Part shown: in pieces, positions 28,938 to 37,121 of the stretch
How the letters are laid out: every line of letters begins with the position of its first letter
Position numbering within the stretch: position 1 is the stretch's first letter
Source of the DNA: Streptococcus ruminicola
GTDB taxonomy: Bacteria; Bacillota; Bacilli; Lactobacillales; Streptococcaceae
NCBI RefSeq assembly: GCF_011387195.1
Contig: NZ_CP046919.1
Location: forward strand, 1,302,001 to 1,366,000
DNA: 64,000 nucleotides
Reading direction: 5' to 3'
Notes under the pieces: generated by a model
The model's database searches: none
Told to the model about the DNA's origin: nothing
The model's input: only the letters and a program-made list of their open reading frames with translations
Made by a program: the position numbers and the translations under genes

Positions 28938-30146
28938 ATGAGGAAAATCGAACGAAAAAATACAGGTCTTTTAGTAACGAGCAGTACGATTTCAAAGATA
29001 GGTGATACTTTATTTGATTATGTGAATAATTCGTTTTTAGCGAGTATGAACGTGAAATCAATGATGTTGGTGGGAATTTACCAGGCACTTGAAAATATCA
29101 TTGGAGCCCTGTTTAATTTATTTGGCGGAGTGATTGCGGACCGTTTCAGACGAAAGAAAATTATCATTTTAAGTGATTTTTTGAGTGGCTTAATTTGTCT
29201 GTGCTTGTCTCTTATTTCCAAGCAAACTTGGCTCATCTATGCGGTCATTTTAACCAATGCTTTACTAGCATTTTTGTCAGCATTTTCGACACCAGCCTAC
29301 AATGCCTTTACCAAAGAAATCGTCGAAAAGGACAATATTACTCGAGTGAATTCTTACCTTCAAACGCTTGCGACTCTGGTTAAAATCATTGTCCCGATGC
29401 TTGCTTTAGGAATTTACCACATGATTGGTATCCGAGGAGCCTTGAGTCTTGATGGGTTGTCCTTTTTATTATCAGCTTTGATTGTTGCTTTTGTTCAACC
29501 TATTTTAGAAGAGACAAGTAAGAATGATGATTTTTCAGCCAAGGTCATTATCGATGATTTGGTTAGTGGCTTTAAGTATGTTATCAGTAATCGCCAGATT
29601 TATCTTCTGATTGCTCTTTCTGCTGGGGTTAACTTTTTTATGGCTGGTTACAGTCTTTTACTGCCTTATAGTAATCAAATGTTCCCAAAAATCACTGGAA
29701 ATAGTTATGCTATGTTTTTAACAGCTGAGGCGATTGGTGGAGTGATTGGAGCGGTTATTAGCGGAAAAATTAGATACAAATTATCGACTGGTCAATTAAT
29801 GGCACTTTTGTCTATTTTTGGAGGATTTGTTGCCTTAGCTCCCGTTCTTTATTTTTTGAAACCGAGTATTTTTCTTTTGGCACTGTCGCCAGTTGGTTCT
29901 GGAATTTTTATGACCTTGTTTAACATTCATTCTTTTTCGCTTGTTCAAAGAGAAGTAGCAAGTGAGTATCTGGGGCGAGTGCTGGGAATCGTTTTTACCG
30001 TTGCTATTTTATTTATGCCACTTGGAACAGCTCTTTTCACGCTGATTTTCACACCAAGTAATCCATTTAATTTCTTCTATATTGGTTGTTCGGTTATTAT
30101 TTTGAGTTTTATCTTTTTAAAATTGTTACAAGGGTCAAAAGAGTGA
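28938..30146 (+). CDS. MFS transporter (MFS_3 / macrolide-efflux-like)
   Basis: 402 residues from ATG 28938, chosen because GGGAGGTG precedes it and the promoter ends at 28915. Twelve hydrophobic segments with the MFS loop GGVIADRFRRKKIIILSD after the second helix. The closest familiar relatives are MefA-like and enterobactin-exporter-like (MFS_3) carriers that export hydrophobic compounds by proton antiport. The substrate is not predictable. Monocistronic. Confidence 0.87.
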   Translation: MRKIERKNTGLLVTSSTISKIGDTLFDYVNNSFLASMNVKSMMLVGIYQALENIIGALFNLFGGVIADRFRRKKIIILSDFLSGLICLCLSLISKQTWLIYAVILTNALLAFLSAFSTPAYNAFTKEIVEKDNITRVNSYLQTLATLVKIIVPMLALGIYHMIGIRGALSLDGLSFLLSALIVAFVQPILEETSKNDDFSAKVIIDDLVSGFKYVISNRQIYLLIALSAGVNFFMAGYSLLLPYSNQMFPKITGNSYAMFLTAEAIGGVIGAVISGKIRYKLSTGQLMALLSIFGGFVALAPVLYFLKPSIFLLALSPVGSGIFMTLFNIHSFSLVQREVASEYLGRVLGIVFTVAILFMPLGTALFTLIFTPSNPFNFFYIGCSVIILSFIFLKLLQGSKE

Positions 30147-30200
30147 TATTTGATAACTGTCGCTATTTAAACACTATTTTGACAACGGTTTAATTATTAG

Positions 30201-30241
30201 AAAAAAGTTGAGCTATTTTTGTTTGATGGTTCAATTTTTTT
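30201..30241 (+). terminator. MFS terminator
   Basis: AAAAAAGTTGAGC pairs with GTTCAATTTTTT using two G-T pairs. The rest of the gap to asnA (30242-30380) holds only AT-rich sequence and a small dyad TGTTAG-GTTAT-CTAACA at 30303-30319. Confidence 0.65.
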
Positions 30242-30380
30242 AATACTATAAAGTGAAATTTTCTTCTAAAAAATGCTTATAAATAGCCGATTTTCCATCC
30301 TTTGTTAGGTTATCTAACATAAAATTCAAAAATATTGCGAAAATTTGCAAAAAAGTGTTTATTTTTTAAAAACATAGGTG

Positions 30381-30459
30381 TATAATAGCTCTATCGTTGT
30401 AAAGCGATCACGAAATACAAAATATACCTCACTATCGTTCATTATCATTTTGGTATTTC
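30381..30459 (+). promoter_or_regulatory. asnA -10 box and structured leader
   Basis: TATAAT at 30381-30386 without a good -35. The ~100 nt leader encodes a 12-bp stem, GAAATACAAAAT (30412-30423) with ATTTTGGTATTTC (30447-30459, one bulge), and a smaller ATCGTT/AGCGAT hairpin before it. No T-box core or terminator T run is visible, so its mechanism is unknown. Confidence 0.5.
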
Positions 30460-30489
30460 AAATTTAAAAAAATTTTTAAGGAGGAGCAT

Positions 30490-31482
30490 ATGAAGAAAAG
30501 CTTTATTCATCAACAGCAGGAGATTTCTTTTGTCAAGAATACTTTTACTCAATATTTGATTGATAAACTTGGCATCGTTGAAGTGCAAGGACCTATTCTT
30601 AGCCAGGTCGGGGATGGTATGCAAGATAATTTGAACGGCGTTGAACATCCTGTATCTGTGCACGTTAAACGTATTCCTGATGCTGAATATGAAGTTGTTC
30701 ATTCACTTGCTAAGTGGAAACGTCATACCTTAGCACGTTTCGGCTTCAATGAAGGAGAAGGGCTTTTCGTACACATGAAAGCTCTCCGTCCAGATGAAGA
30801 AGAATTAGACCCAATCCACTCAATTTATGTCGACCAATGGGATTGGGAAAAAGTTATTCCAAATGGTCGTCGCAACATCGAATACTTGAAAGAAACTGTT
30901 GAACAAGTTTACAAAGCTATTCGTTTGACAGAACTAGCAGTAGAAGCACGTTTTGATATTGAAGCTGTTTTACCTAAGAAAATTACTTTCATTCACACAG
31001 AAGAATTGGTAGAACGTTATCCAGATTTGACACCAAAAGAACGTGAAAATGCTGCTGCTAAAGAATTCGGTGCGATTTTCCTTATTGGTATTGGTGGTAT
31101 TTTGCCAGATGGTCAACGCCACGATGGTCGTGCACCTGACTACGATGACTGGACTTCTGAATCTGAAAATGGATACCATGGTCTTAACGGTGATATTATT
31201 GTTTGGAACGAAGTGCTTGGCTCAGCTTTTGAATTGTCATCAATGGGTATTCGTGTTGACGAAGAAGCTCTTAAACGCCAAGTCAAAATTACTGGTGACG
31301 AAGATCGTTTGCAACTAGAATGGCACAAAGCTCTTCTTAACGGTCTCTTCCCACTTACAATCGGTGGTGGTATCGGTCAATCACGTATGGCAATGTTCTT
31401 GCTTCGTAAAAAACACATTGGTGAAGTACAATCAAGTGTTTGGCCAAAAGATGTTCGTGATACTTACGAAAACATTCTTTAA
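30490..31482 (+). CDS. asnA: Aspartate--ammonia ligase (asparagine synthetase A)
   Basis: 330 residues, the usual length. Class II synthetase-like fold with [17 protein letters not shown] near 37, [12 protein letters not shown] near 76 and [14 protein letters not shown] near 290. It makes asparagine from aspartate, ammonia and ATP (the glutamine-independent enzyme). GGAGGAG precedes ATG 30490. Monocistronic with a leader and strong terminator. Confidence 0.97.
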   Translation: MKKSFIHQQQEISFVKNTFTQYLIDKLGIVEVQGPILSQVGDGMQDNLNGVEHPVSVHVKRIPDAEYEVVHSLAKWKRHTLARFGFNEGEGLFVHMKALRPDEEELDPIHSIYVDQWDWEKVIPNGRRNIEYLKETVEQVYKAIRLTELAVEARFDIEAVLPKKITFIHTEELVERYPDLTPKERENAAAKEFGAIFLIGIGGILPDGQRHDGRAPDYDDWTSESENGYHGLNGDIIVWNEVLGSAFELSSMGIRVDEEALKRQVKITGDEDRLQLEWHKALLNGLFPLTIGGGIGQSRMAMFLLRKKHIGEVQSSVWPKDVRDTYENIL

Positions 31483-31506
31483 TAGAAGAAACTTAATTTA
31501 AGGACT

Positions 31507-31541
31507 AAAAAAGGTCGGCTGGCACTCCAGTCGACCTTTTT
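31507..31541 (+). terminator. asnA terminator
   Basis: AAAAAGGTCGGCTGG / CCAGTCGACCTTTTT, 15 pairs with one G-T, loop CACT. Confidence 0.93.
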
Positions 31542-31545
31542 GAAT

Positions 31546-31575
31546 ATAAAAACTGAGATGATATTTATCTCAGTT
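31546..31575 (-). terminator. Terminator of the secreted repeat protein gene
   Basis: AACTGAGAT / ATCTCAGTT stem, followed on the minus strand by a T run. Confidence 0.8.
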
Positions 31576-31584
31576 AATCATTTT

Positions 31585-32439
31585 TTACCATGGCAAGCCA
31601 GCAGCTGCAATTTCTGCTTTTGAAGCGTATTGTCCATTTGGGCGGTGCCATCTACCGCGATAATCTCTTTTATATCCACCAGCAGCTTGTTGTTGTTGTT
31701 GCGCTTGTTGAGCGGCAGCAGCAGCTTGTTCCTGTGCTTGACGAGCAGCTTCAGCGGCAGCTTGCTCTTGTGCTTGACGTGCAGCTTCAGCTTCTTGAGC
31801 TTTTTTTGCCTCTTCGGCTTGTTTTGCTGCCTCAGCTTCTTTGGCATCGATAGCTGAAACGACAGCATTGATACGGTTATTAAAGGCTTCCTTTTTAGCT
31901 GAATCAGATACCGCGTTTACTTTATTTTTAGCGTCATCGACGTTTTCACGTTTTTGGTCGCTTTCGAGTTTTTTAACAGCTGTTTCAGCCGCATTGATAA
32001 CTTCTTGTTGTTTTTTAGCTTCGATGGCTGTTTTTACAGTTGCAATGCGTTTTTGAAGCTTTTCTTTAACCTTGCTATCTGTGACAGCATTCACTTTATT
32101 AGTTGCAGCATCGAGGTTAGCTTGAGTTTGATCATTTTCAAGCTTTGTGACAGCAGCTAGGGCTTCATCTTCGATAGCTTTGACTTTTTGGTATTCTTTT
32201 TTACCAATTTCAATGTATTTGGCGTTTTCTTCTTTGAAATCGCTGAGTTCGTTTTGACTATCAATTAAGTCTGATTTGGTATCGTCAATTTCTCGGCTGA
32301 GTTGTTCAATCTTAGTTTCAGCTTGGGAAAGTTCATGATCTTTACTTCCTTGAGCAGAGAAGCTACCAATCAATAAGACTGACAAGACAGTAAGGGCAAT
32401 ATTTTTCTTGTCTTTAAAGATTTTTTTAAAATCCATCAT
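31585..32439 (-). CDS. Secreted or membrane-anchored coiled-coil protein with two internal repeats
   Basis: 284 residues. One hydrophobic segment at about 13-30 (NIALTVLSVLLIGSFSAQ) acts as signal peptide or N-terminal anchor; no lipobox or LPXTG. A coiled coil spans about 38-75. Two ~50-residue helical repeats follow (KLENDQTQANLDAATNKVNA and KLESDQKRENVDDAKNKVNA). Next is an A/E/Q-rich run of about 65 residues, then a C-terminal tail RDYRGRWHRPNGQYASKAEI that I recall from other streptococcal extracytoplasmic proteins. Function unknown; the repeats resemble three-helix adhesin or binding modules. RBS AAAGGAG. Confidence 0.75.
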   Translation of the reverse strand: MMDFKKIFKDKKNIALTVLSVLLIGSFSAQGSKDHELSQAETKIEQLSREIDDTKSDLIDSQNELSDFKEENAKYIEIGKKEYQKVKAIEDEALAAVTKLENDQTQANLDAATNKVNAVTDSKVKEKLQKRIATVKTAIEAKKQQEVINAAETAVKKLESDQKRENVDDAKNKVNAVSDSAKKEAFNNRINAVVSAIDAKEAEAAKQAEEAKKAQEAEAARQAQEQAAAEAARQAQEQAAAAAQQAQQQQQAAGGYKRDYRGRWHRPNGQYASKAEIAAAGLPW

Positions 32440-32552
32440 AACTCCTTTACCCTAAAAAACTTTGATAATTAAAATTATCCTATTCATCATATCAAATCTT
32501 ATTTTTAGTGTAAACCTTATCAATAATTTTTTAAGGCATTTTAGGTTAATTT

Positions 32553-32561
32553 TGTTATAAT
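32553..32561 (+). promoter_or_regulatory. Extended -10 promoter of rsmD
   Basis: TG-T-TATAAT with TATAAT at 32556-32561 and no convincing -35. Only 7 nt separate it from ATG 32569. Confidence 0.7.
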
Positions 32562-32568
32562 GGTTCTT

Positions 32569-33108
32569 ATGAGAGTTGTAGCAGGAAAATTTGGTGGGCG
32601 TCCCTTGAAGACGCTCGATGGAAAAATTACTCGTCCGACAACTGATAAGGTTAAGGGCGCTATTTTTAATATGATTGGCCCATTCTTTGATGGTGGGCGT
32701 GTTTTGGATTTGTTTTCTGGTAGCGGTAGTCTTGCTATTGAAGCTATCTCACGTGGGATGGATGAAGCGGTCATGGTTGAACGCAACCGTAAGGCGCAAG
32801 CTATTATCACAGAAAATATCAAAATGACGAAATCTGAACAGCAATTTCATTTGATGAAGATGGATGCTAATAAAGCGCTCGGCATGGTCAAAGGACCATT
32901 TGATTTGGTTTTGTTGGACCCGCCTTATGCGAAAGAGGAAATCGTTAAAAATATCACTGACATGGAAGAAGCTGGGCTTTTGTCTGAAGATGTGATGATT
33001 GTATGTGAAACAGATAAAGCTGTGGATTTGCCAGAAGAGATTTCAAGCTTTGGCATTTGGAAACAAAAAACATACGGAATTAGTAAGGTGACGGTTTACA
33101 TTAGATAG
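32569..33108 (+). CDS. rsmD: 16S rRNA (guanine-966-N2)-methyltransferase
   Basis: 179 residues from ATG 32569. The in-frame ATG at 32560 lies inside the -10 box and cannot be the start. SAM-binding region VLDLFSGSGSLAIEAISRG near 45 and catalytic motif LVLLDPPYAKEE near 115. It methylates G966 of 16S rRNA in the 30S head. Predicted to be translated from a leaderless mRNA: no Shine-Dalgarno sequence, and the start codon lies at the expected transcription start. coaD and sepM follow, so it heads a three-gene operon. Confidence 0.93.
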   Translation: MRVVAGKFGGRPLKTLDGKITRPTTDKVKGAIFNMIGPFFDGGRVLDLFSGSGSLAIEAISRGMDEAVMVERNRKAQAIITENIKMTKSEQQFHLMKMDANKALGMVKGPFDLVLLDPPYAKEEIVKNITDMEEAGLLSEDVMIVCETDKAVDLPEEISSFGIWKQKTYGISKVTVYIR

Positions 33109-33139
33109 TAAATGTCATGATATCCTTGATGGAGGCAAT

Positions 33140-33619
33140 ATGACAAAAATTGGTTTGGTGACGGGATCTTTTGACCCTGTGACAAATGGACATCTTGATA
33201 TTATAGCGCGTGCGAGTCGACTATTTGATACGCTTTATGTAGGGATTTTATATAATAGAAATAAATCTGGTCTGTTTACGATTGCTGAGAGAAAACAGAT
33301 GCTAGAAGAGGCAGTAGAACCTTATTCAAATGTTAGCGTAGTGACAGCACATGATTCTTTGGCTGTTGATGTGGCAAGAGAATTAAAGGCTGGTTATTTG
33401 GTCAGAGGAATTCGAGATGCTAAAGATTTGGAATATGAAGGGAGTATGGATTTCTTCAATCATCATCTAGCTAGTGATATTGAGAGTGTTTATTTACTCA
33501 CCTCTCCAGAATGGCATTATGTGTCGTCTAGTCGTGTGCGTGAATTGATACATTTTCAGGCTGATATTTCAGCATTTGTCCCAGAGAGTGTTGTGAAAAA
33601 AAGTGGAGGAAAAATATGA
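33140..33619 (+). CDS. coaD: Phosphopantetheine adenylyltransferase
   Basis: 159 residues. Nucleotidyltransferase motif GSFDPVTNGHLDI (TNGH) near 10 and SSSRVREL near 130. It makes dephospho-CoA from phosphopantetheine and ATP, the fourth step of CoA synthesis. GGAGG precedes the ATG. The stop overlaps the sepM start by 4 bp (ATGA). Confidence 0.97.
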   Translation: MTKIGLVTGSFDPVTNGHLDIIARASRLFDTLYVGILYNRNKSGLFTIAERKQMLEEAVEPYSNVSVVTAHDSLAVDVARELKAGYLVRGIRDAKDLEYEGSMDFFNHHLASDIESVYLLTSPEWHYVSSSRVRELIHFQADISAFVPESVVKKSGGKI

Positions 33620-34701
33620 CAATCTTAAACGCATTTAAAGGGATTTTGAAAAAGTTAGGTCGTATTTTATACCGCTTTAAATGGTGGATACTAGGAGTAG
33701 TGGGAACTGTATTTCTCATCTTTAGTTTATTTTATCCCCTCGACTATTATGTTGAAATGCCTGGGGGTGCTTATGATGTTCGTAGTGTTTTAACCGTTAA
33801 TAACAAAACAGATAAAGACGAAGGTTCCTATAACTTTGTAGCGGTGACAGTGAGCCAAGCGACGCTTGCTCAGCTGGTTTATGCTTGGTTAACACCGCAT
33901 ACGGAGATTTCAACGGCTGCCGCAACAACAGGTGGCTACAGTAATGAAGATTACATGCGTATTAATCAATACTACATGGAAACTTCACAAAATACAGCGA
34001 CCTACCAAGCTTTAACCCTAGCAGGAAAAGACGTTAAGCTTGATTATCAGGGTGTCTATGTCCTAAATGTAACCAAAAATTCAACCTTTAAAGGACTTTT
34101 ACATCTAGCTGATACGGTTACTGGTGTAAATGGTAAAACGTTCAAGAGTTCACAAGAATTGATGGCTTATGTAGCAGACTTGGATCTTGGCTCTAAAGTC
34201 ACTGTTCAAGAAATTTCAAACGGTAAAACCAAAGAGGTTTCTGGTAAAATCATTGAATTGCCAAATGGTAAAAATGGTATCGGTATTGGTCTGGTCGATC
34301 ATACCAAGGTGTCATCTGATGTCGATGTGACTTTTGATACCAGTGGTGTTGGTGGACCTAGTGCAGGCTTGATGTTTACCCTTGATATTTATGATCAAGT
34401 TAATAACGAAGATCTTCGTAAAGGTCGTAAAATTGCTGGTACTGGTACCATTGAATCAGATGGTTCTGTTGGTGATATCGGCGGAGCAGGCTTAAAAGTT
34501 GTCTCAGCTGCCAAATCTGGTGCAGATATTTTCTTTGTTCCAAATAATCCAGTCGATAAAGAAACATTGAAAAAAGATCCTGATGCTAAGACAAATTACG
34601 AAGAAGCCAAAGAAGCTGCTAAAGACCTTGATACAGACATGAAAATTGTCCCTGTCAAGAATGTCCAAGAAGCGATTGATTACCTAAGAAGTACAAATTA
34701 A
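33616..34701 (+). CDS. sepM: SepM/YlbL-type PDZ and Lon-like membrane protease
   Basis: 361 residues. One N-terminal membrane helix (about 25-45), a PDZ domain (about 130-200, GVYVLNVTKNSTFKGLLHLA), then a Lon-type S16 domain (about 230-350). The catalytic Ser is in GGPSAGLMF and Lys in GLKVVSAAKSG. In S. mutans SepM trims the competence-stimulating peptide on the cell surface; the same role here is inferred. Operon with coaD. Confidence 0.93.
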   Translation: MTILNAFKGILKKLGRILYRFKWWILGVVGTVFLIFSLFYPLDYYVEMPGGAYDVRSVLTVNNKTDKDEGSYNFVAVTVSQATLAQLVYAWLTPHTEISTAAATTGGYSNEDYMRINQYYMETSQNTATYQALTLAGKDVKLDYQGVYVLNVTKNSTFKGLLHLADTVTGVNGKTFKSSQELMAYVADLDLGSKVTVQEISNGKTKEVSGKIIELPNGKNGIGIGLVDHTKVSSDVDVTFDTSGVGGPSAGLMFTLDIYDQVNNEDLRKGRKIAGTGTIESDGSVGDIGGAGLKVVSAAKSGADIFFVPNNPVDKETLKKDPDAKTNYEEAKEAAKDLDTDMKIVPVKNVQEAIDYLRSTN

Positions 34702-34710
34702 TACAAGAAG

Positions 34711-34746
34711 CATCTCTTTTAGACTAGCTAAAAGAGGTGTTTTTTG
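34711..34746 (+). terminator. sepM terminator
   Basis: CATCTCTTTTAG / CTAAAAGAGGTG around ACTAG, followed by a T run. Confidence 0.92.
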
Positions 34747-34831
34747 ATGCATCAGTTAACTTTTTCTTAAGCTTTATTGTTTACAATGGTTTAAAATGAA
34801 GAGGTGGAATACTAATAGATTGGAGGAGTGT

Positions 34832-35080
34832 ATGACAAACTGGCAGAAACGTTTGGTGATTGGCTTTAATATTGCAGCCCTGTTTATCTTTTTAGATGTT
34901 AGTTTGTTAATTTTTATTAGATCTGTAAATGGTCATGGTATTTATCAGACCTTAGGTATGAAGTGGCTGACTTTCTCAGCTTGGGTACTTTGTTATGCTT
35001 CCTTATGGATGGTCCAAGGAATTGCTTATATGTTTGTTAAACGTCTCTCCTTGGCAAAAGAACAGCGAAATAGTCGCTGA
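34832..35080 (+). CDS. Small membrane protein (possibly DUF3272)
   Basis: 82 residues from ATG 34832 (RBS GGAGGAG; the ATG at 34796 has none). Two hydrophobic helices, about 9-29 and 44-66, with a positively charged tail KRLSLAKEQRNSR. It may belong to the streptococcal DUF3272 family; that label is uncertain. Single gene with its own terminator. No function known. Confidence 0.75.
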   Translation: MTNWQKRLVIGFNIAALFIFLDVSLLIFIRSVNGHGIYQTLGMKWLTFSAWVLCYASLWMVQGIAYMFVKRLSLAKEQRNSR

Positions 35081-35086
35081 GTATTG

Positions 35087-35116
35087 AAAAGCTAGATTTT
35101 TTATCTAGCTTTTTTG
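35087..35116 (+). terminator. Terminator after the small membrane protein gene
   Basis: AAAAGCTAGAT / ATCTAGCTTTTTT stem with a T-rich loop. Confidence 0.88.
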
Positions 35117-35167
35117 GTTGATAATCGATTTGTAAAACCACTGAAATATCACTATTGGGGTGGAAAA

Positions 35168-35176
35168 TGCTATAAT
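35168..35176 (+). promoter_or_regulatory. Extended -10 promoter of the metallophosphatase gene
   Basis: TG-C-TATAAT with TATAAT at 35171-35176 and only 6 nt to ATG 35183. Confidence 0.7.
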
Positions 35177-35182
35177 ATTGCT

Positions 35183-36511
35183 ATGACAGAAAAGCTAACG
35201 ATTTTACATCTGAATGATTGGCATTCTCATTTTGAAAATTATCCAAAAATCAAACGTTTTTTTCAAGAATATCCTGAGACAAATGAAGTTATTCGCCTTG
35301 ATATTGGTGATAATATTGACCGCTGGCATCCAATGACGGATATTAGTAAAGGAAAATGTAATGTTCAATTTTTAAACGAGCTTAAGATTGACTTTGCGAC
35401 CATTGGTAATAATGAAGGAATTGGTCTGGCAAAACATTGGTTAAATGAGGTTTATCAAGAGGCTGACTTTGATGTTATTTTAGGAAACTTAGAAGACGAT
35501 AATGGTCGCCCCGACTGGGCAGTACCTTATAAAATTTATGAGACCAAAGCAGGAACTAAAATTGCTTTTTTAGCCTATACTTTTCCTTATTATTTGACTT
35601 ATAAACCAGGTGGTTGGACAGTTCTTGATCCCTTAGAGTGTTTAAAAAGAGATCTTGCAATCAAGGAAGTACAAGAAGCTGATTTTAGGATATTGCTTAG
35701 TCACCTAGGACTTCCTTGGGATGAGAAGATTACTGCAAAATGCCCAGAGATAGATCTTATTATAGGAGCACATACGCACCATGTCTTTGAAGATGGGGCA
35801 TGCCTTAATGGCACTTACATGGCAGCTGCAGGAAAATACGGTCAGTTTGTCGGTGAAATTAATCTCAGCTTTGATAATCATGAAATGACTGATATCACAA
35901 TCCACGCTCATGAAACTAGTCATATGGCAAGTAAACCAGGAGATAAAGAATGGATTGAAAAAATTGTTTCAGATGGTCGCAAGCTTTTAGGTGAAGAAGA
36001 AATCAAACAATTTGATGAAGACTTGACTTTAGAGTCTTCTTGTCAGCTAGTGATGGATGCTATGAAAGACTATGCCAAAGCAGATATTGCCATGATAAAT
36101 TCTGGCTTGGTTGTAGAGCCTTTTACTAAGGACATTACTAAAGATACTTTGCACCATTCGCTTCCGCATCAAATGCGACTAGCAAGGTTAGAAGTAAGTA
36201 CCGATGAGTTAGCCGAAATCTGTCAAGATGTTTATTCGCAAGCAGAATTGTTAGCAAGACAACAAATCCGTGGCATGGGATTTCGCGGTAAAGAATTTGG
36301 GACCGTTTTAACGAGTGGCTTTGCTTACAAAAACGGAAAAATAGTGTATAATGAAAAGGTTACGAATGAAAAGGAGACTGTCAATCTAGTCTTGGTTGAT
36401 CAATATTATTTTGCTCGTTATTTTGAAAGCATTAAATCACATCAAGCTGAGCTGCTTTTTCCTGAATTGCTTCGAGAACTGGTAGAAGACTACCTCAGAC
36501 ATAAAGAATAA
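35183..36511 (+). CDS. Cytoplasmic bifunctional metallophosphatase/5'-nucleotidase, YunD-like
   Basis: 442 residues from ATG 35183; the frame open from 35114 precedes the promoter and is not translated. Metallophosphoesterase motifs in order: LHLNDWHSHF near 7, LDIGDNIDR near 34, IGNNEG near 75, LSHLG near 174 and GAHTHHVF near 195. The 5_nucleotid_C domain fills about 280-440. No signal peptide, unlike the secreted CD73 class, so it acts inside the cell on nucleotides or related phosphoesters. Predicted leaderless mRNA. yutD follows closely. Confidence 0.9.
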   Translation: MTEKLTILHLNDWHSHFENYPKIKRFFQEYPETNEVIRLDIGDNIDRWHPMTDISKGKCNVQFLNELKIDFATIGNNEGIGLAKHWLNEVYQEADFDVILGNLEDDNGRPDWAVPYKIYETKAGTKIAFLAYTFPYYLTYKPGGWTVLDPLECLKRDLAIKEVQEADFRILLSHLGLPWDEKITAKCPEIDLIIGAHTHHVFEDGACLNGTYMAAAGKYGQFVGEINLSFDNHEMTDITIHAHETSHMASKPGDKEWIEKIVSDGRKLLGEEEIKQFDEDLTLESSCQLVMDAMKDYAKADIAMINSGLVVEPFTKDITKDTLHHSLPHQMRLARLEVSTDELAEICQDVYSQAELLARQQIRGMGFRGKEFGTVLTSGFAYKNGKIVYNEKVTNEKETVNLVLVDQYYFARYFESIKSHQAELLFPELLRELVEDYLRHKE

Positions 36512-36540
36512 GTTTTACGATGGATGAAGAGAGGAGACCG

Positions 36541-37101
36541 ATGAGAAAAGATATCTCTCCTGAAATGTACAATTACAATAAATTTCCTGGTCCACAATTC
36601 GTGGCATTTTCTGATCGTGTCAAAAGCGATGATATCGAGTTGTTGATTTTAGCCAATGAAAAAGATGCTTTTAACGCAACTGTGTTTAGTCAACGATTTT
36701 CAGAGATTTTGCTTAAATATGACTACATCGTCGGAGATTGGGGAAATGAACAGCTACGTCTAAAAGGTTTTTACAAAGATGACCGCGACGTTAAAAAGGC
36801 TAATCGTATTTCACGTTTAGATGATTACCTTAAAGAATATTGTAACTTTGGCTGTGCTTATTTTGTTCTTGAAAATAAAGAGCCACGTGCTGTGAAGTCT
36901 GAAGAAGAAAAACAATCGAGACGCCATAAATCACAAAAACGTTCATCTGGTAAGAAAAAAGCTGACCATTCAGGAAATCAACATTTTACCAGCCAAAAAC
37001 GTAAAGAAAGCAAAGGACGCAGTGAGCGTCACCAAAAACGTGAACAACAAAAAGAAATTCAGTCGGCAAAACAATTTGTCATTCGCCGCAAAGAGAAATA
37101 G
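36541..37101 (+). CDS. YutD family protein with a basic C-terminal tail
   Basis: 186 residues from ATG 36541 (RBS GAGAGGAG); the ATG at 36520 lacks one. Residues 1 to about 105 are the YutD domain (YNKFPGPQFVAFSDRV near 11, YDYIVGDWGNEQLRLKGFY near 60). Residues 110-186 are low-complexity and Lys/Arg-rich (SEEEKQSRRHKSQKRSSGKK), suggesting RNA or ribosome contact. Function unknown. It lies 20 nt before rlmN and is probably co-transcribed with it. Confidence 0.88.
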   Translation: MRKDISPEMYNYNKFPGPQFVAFSDRVKSDDIELLILANEKDAFNATVFSQRFSEILLKYDYIVGDWGNEQLRLKGFYKDDRDVKKANRISRLDDYLKEYCNFGCAYFVLENKEPRAVKSEEEKQSRRHKSQKRSSGKKKADHSGNQHFTSQKRKESKGRSERHQKREQQKEIQSAKQFVIRRKEK

Positions 37102-37121
37102 GAAGGAAATAAATTTACAGA

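Noticed and set aside
31578..31868. Lys/Leu/Gln-rich frame in the low-complexity part of the secreted protein gene
   Set aside because: A frame-shifted reading of the A/E/Q-rich repeat; no ribosome site.
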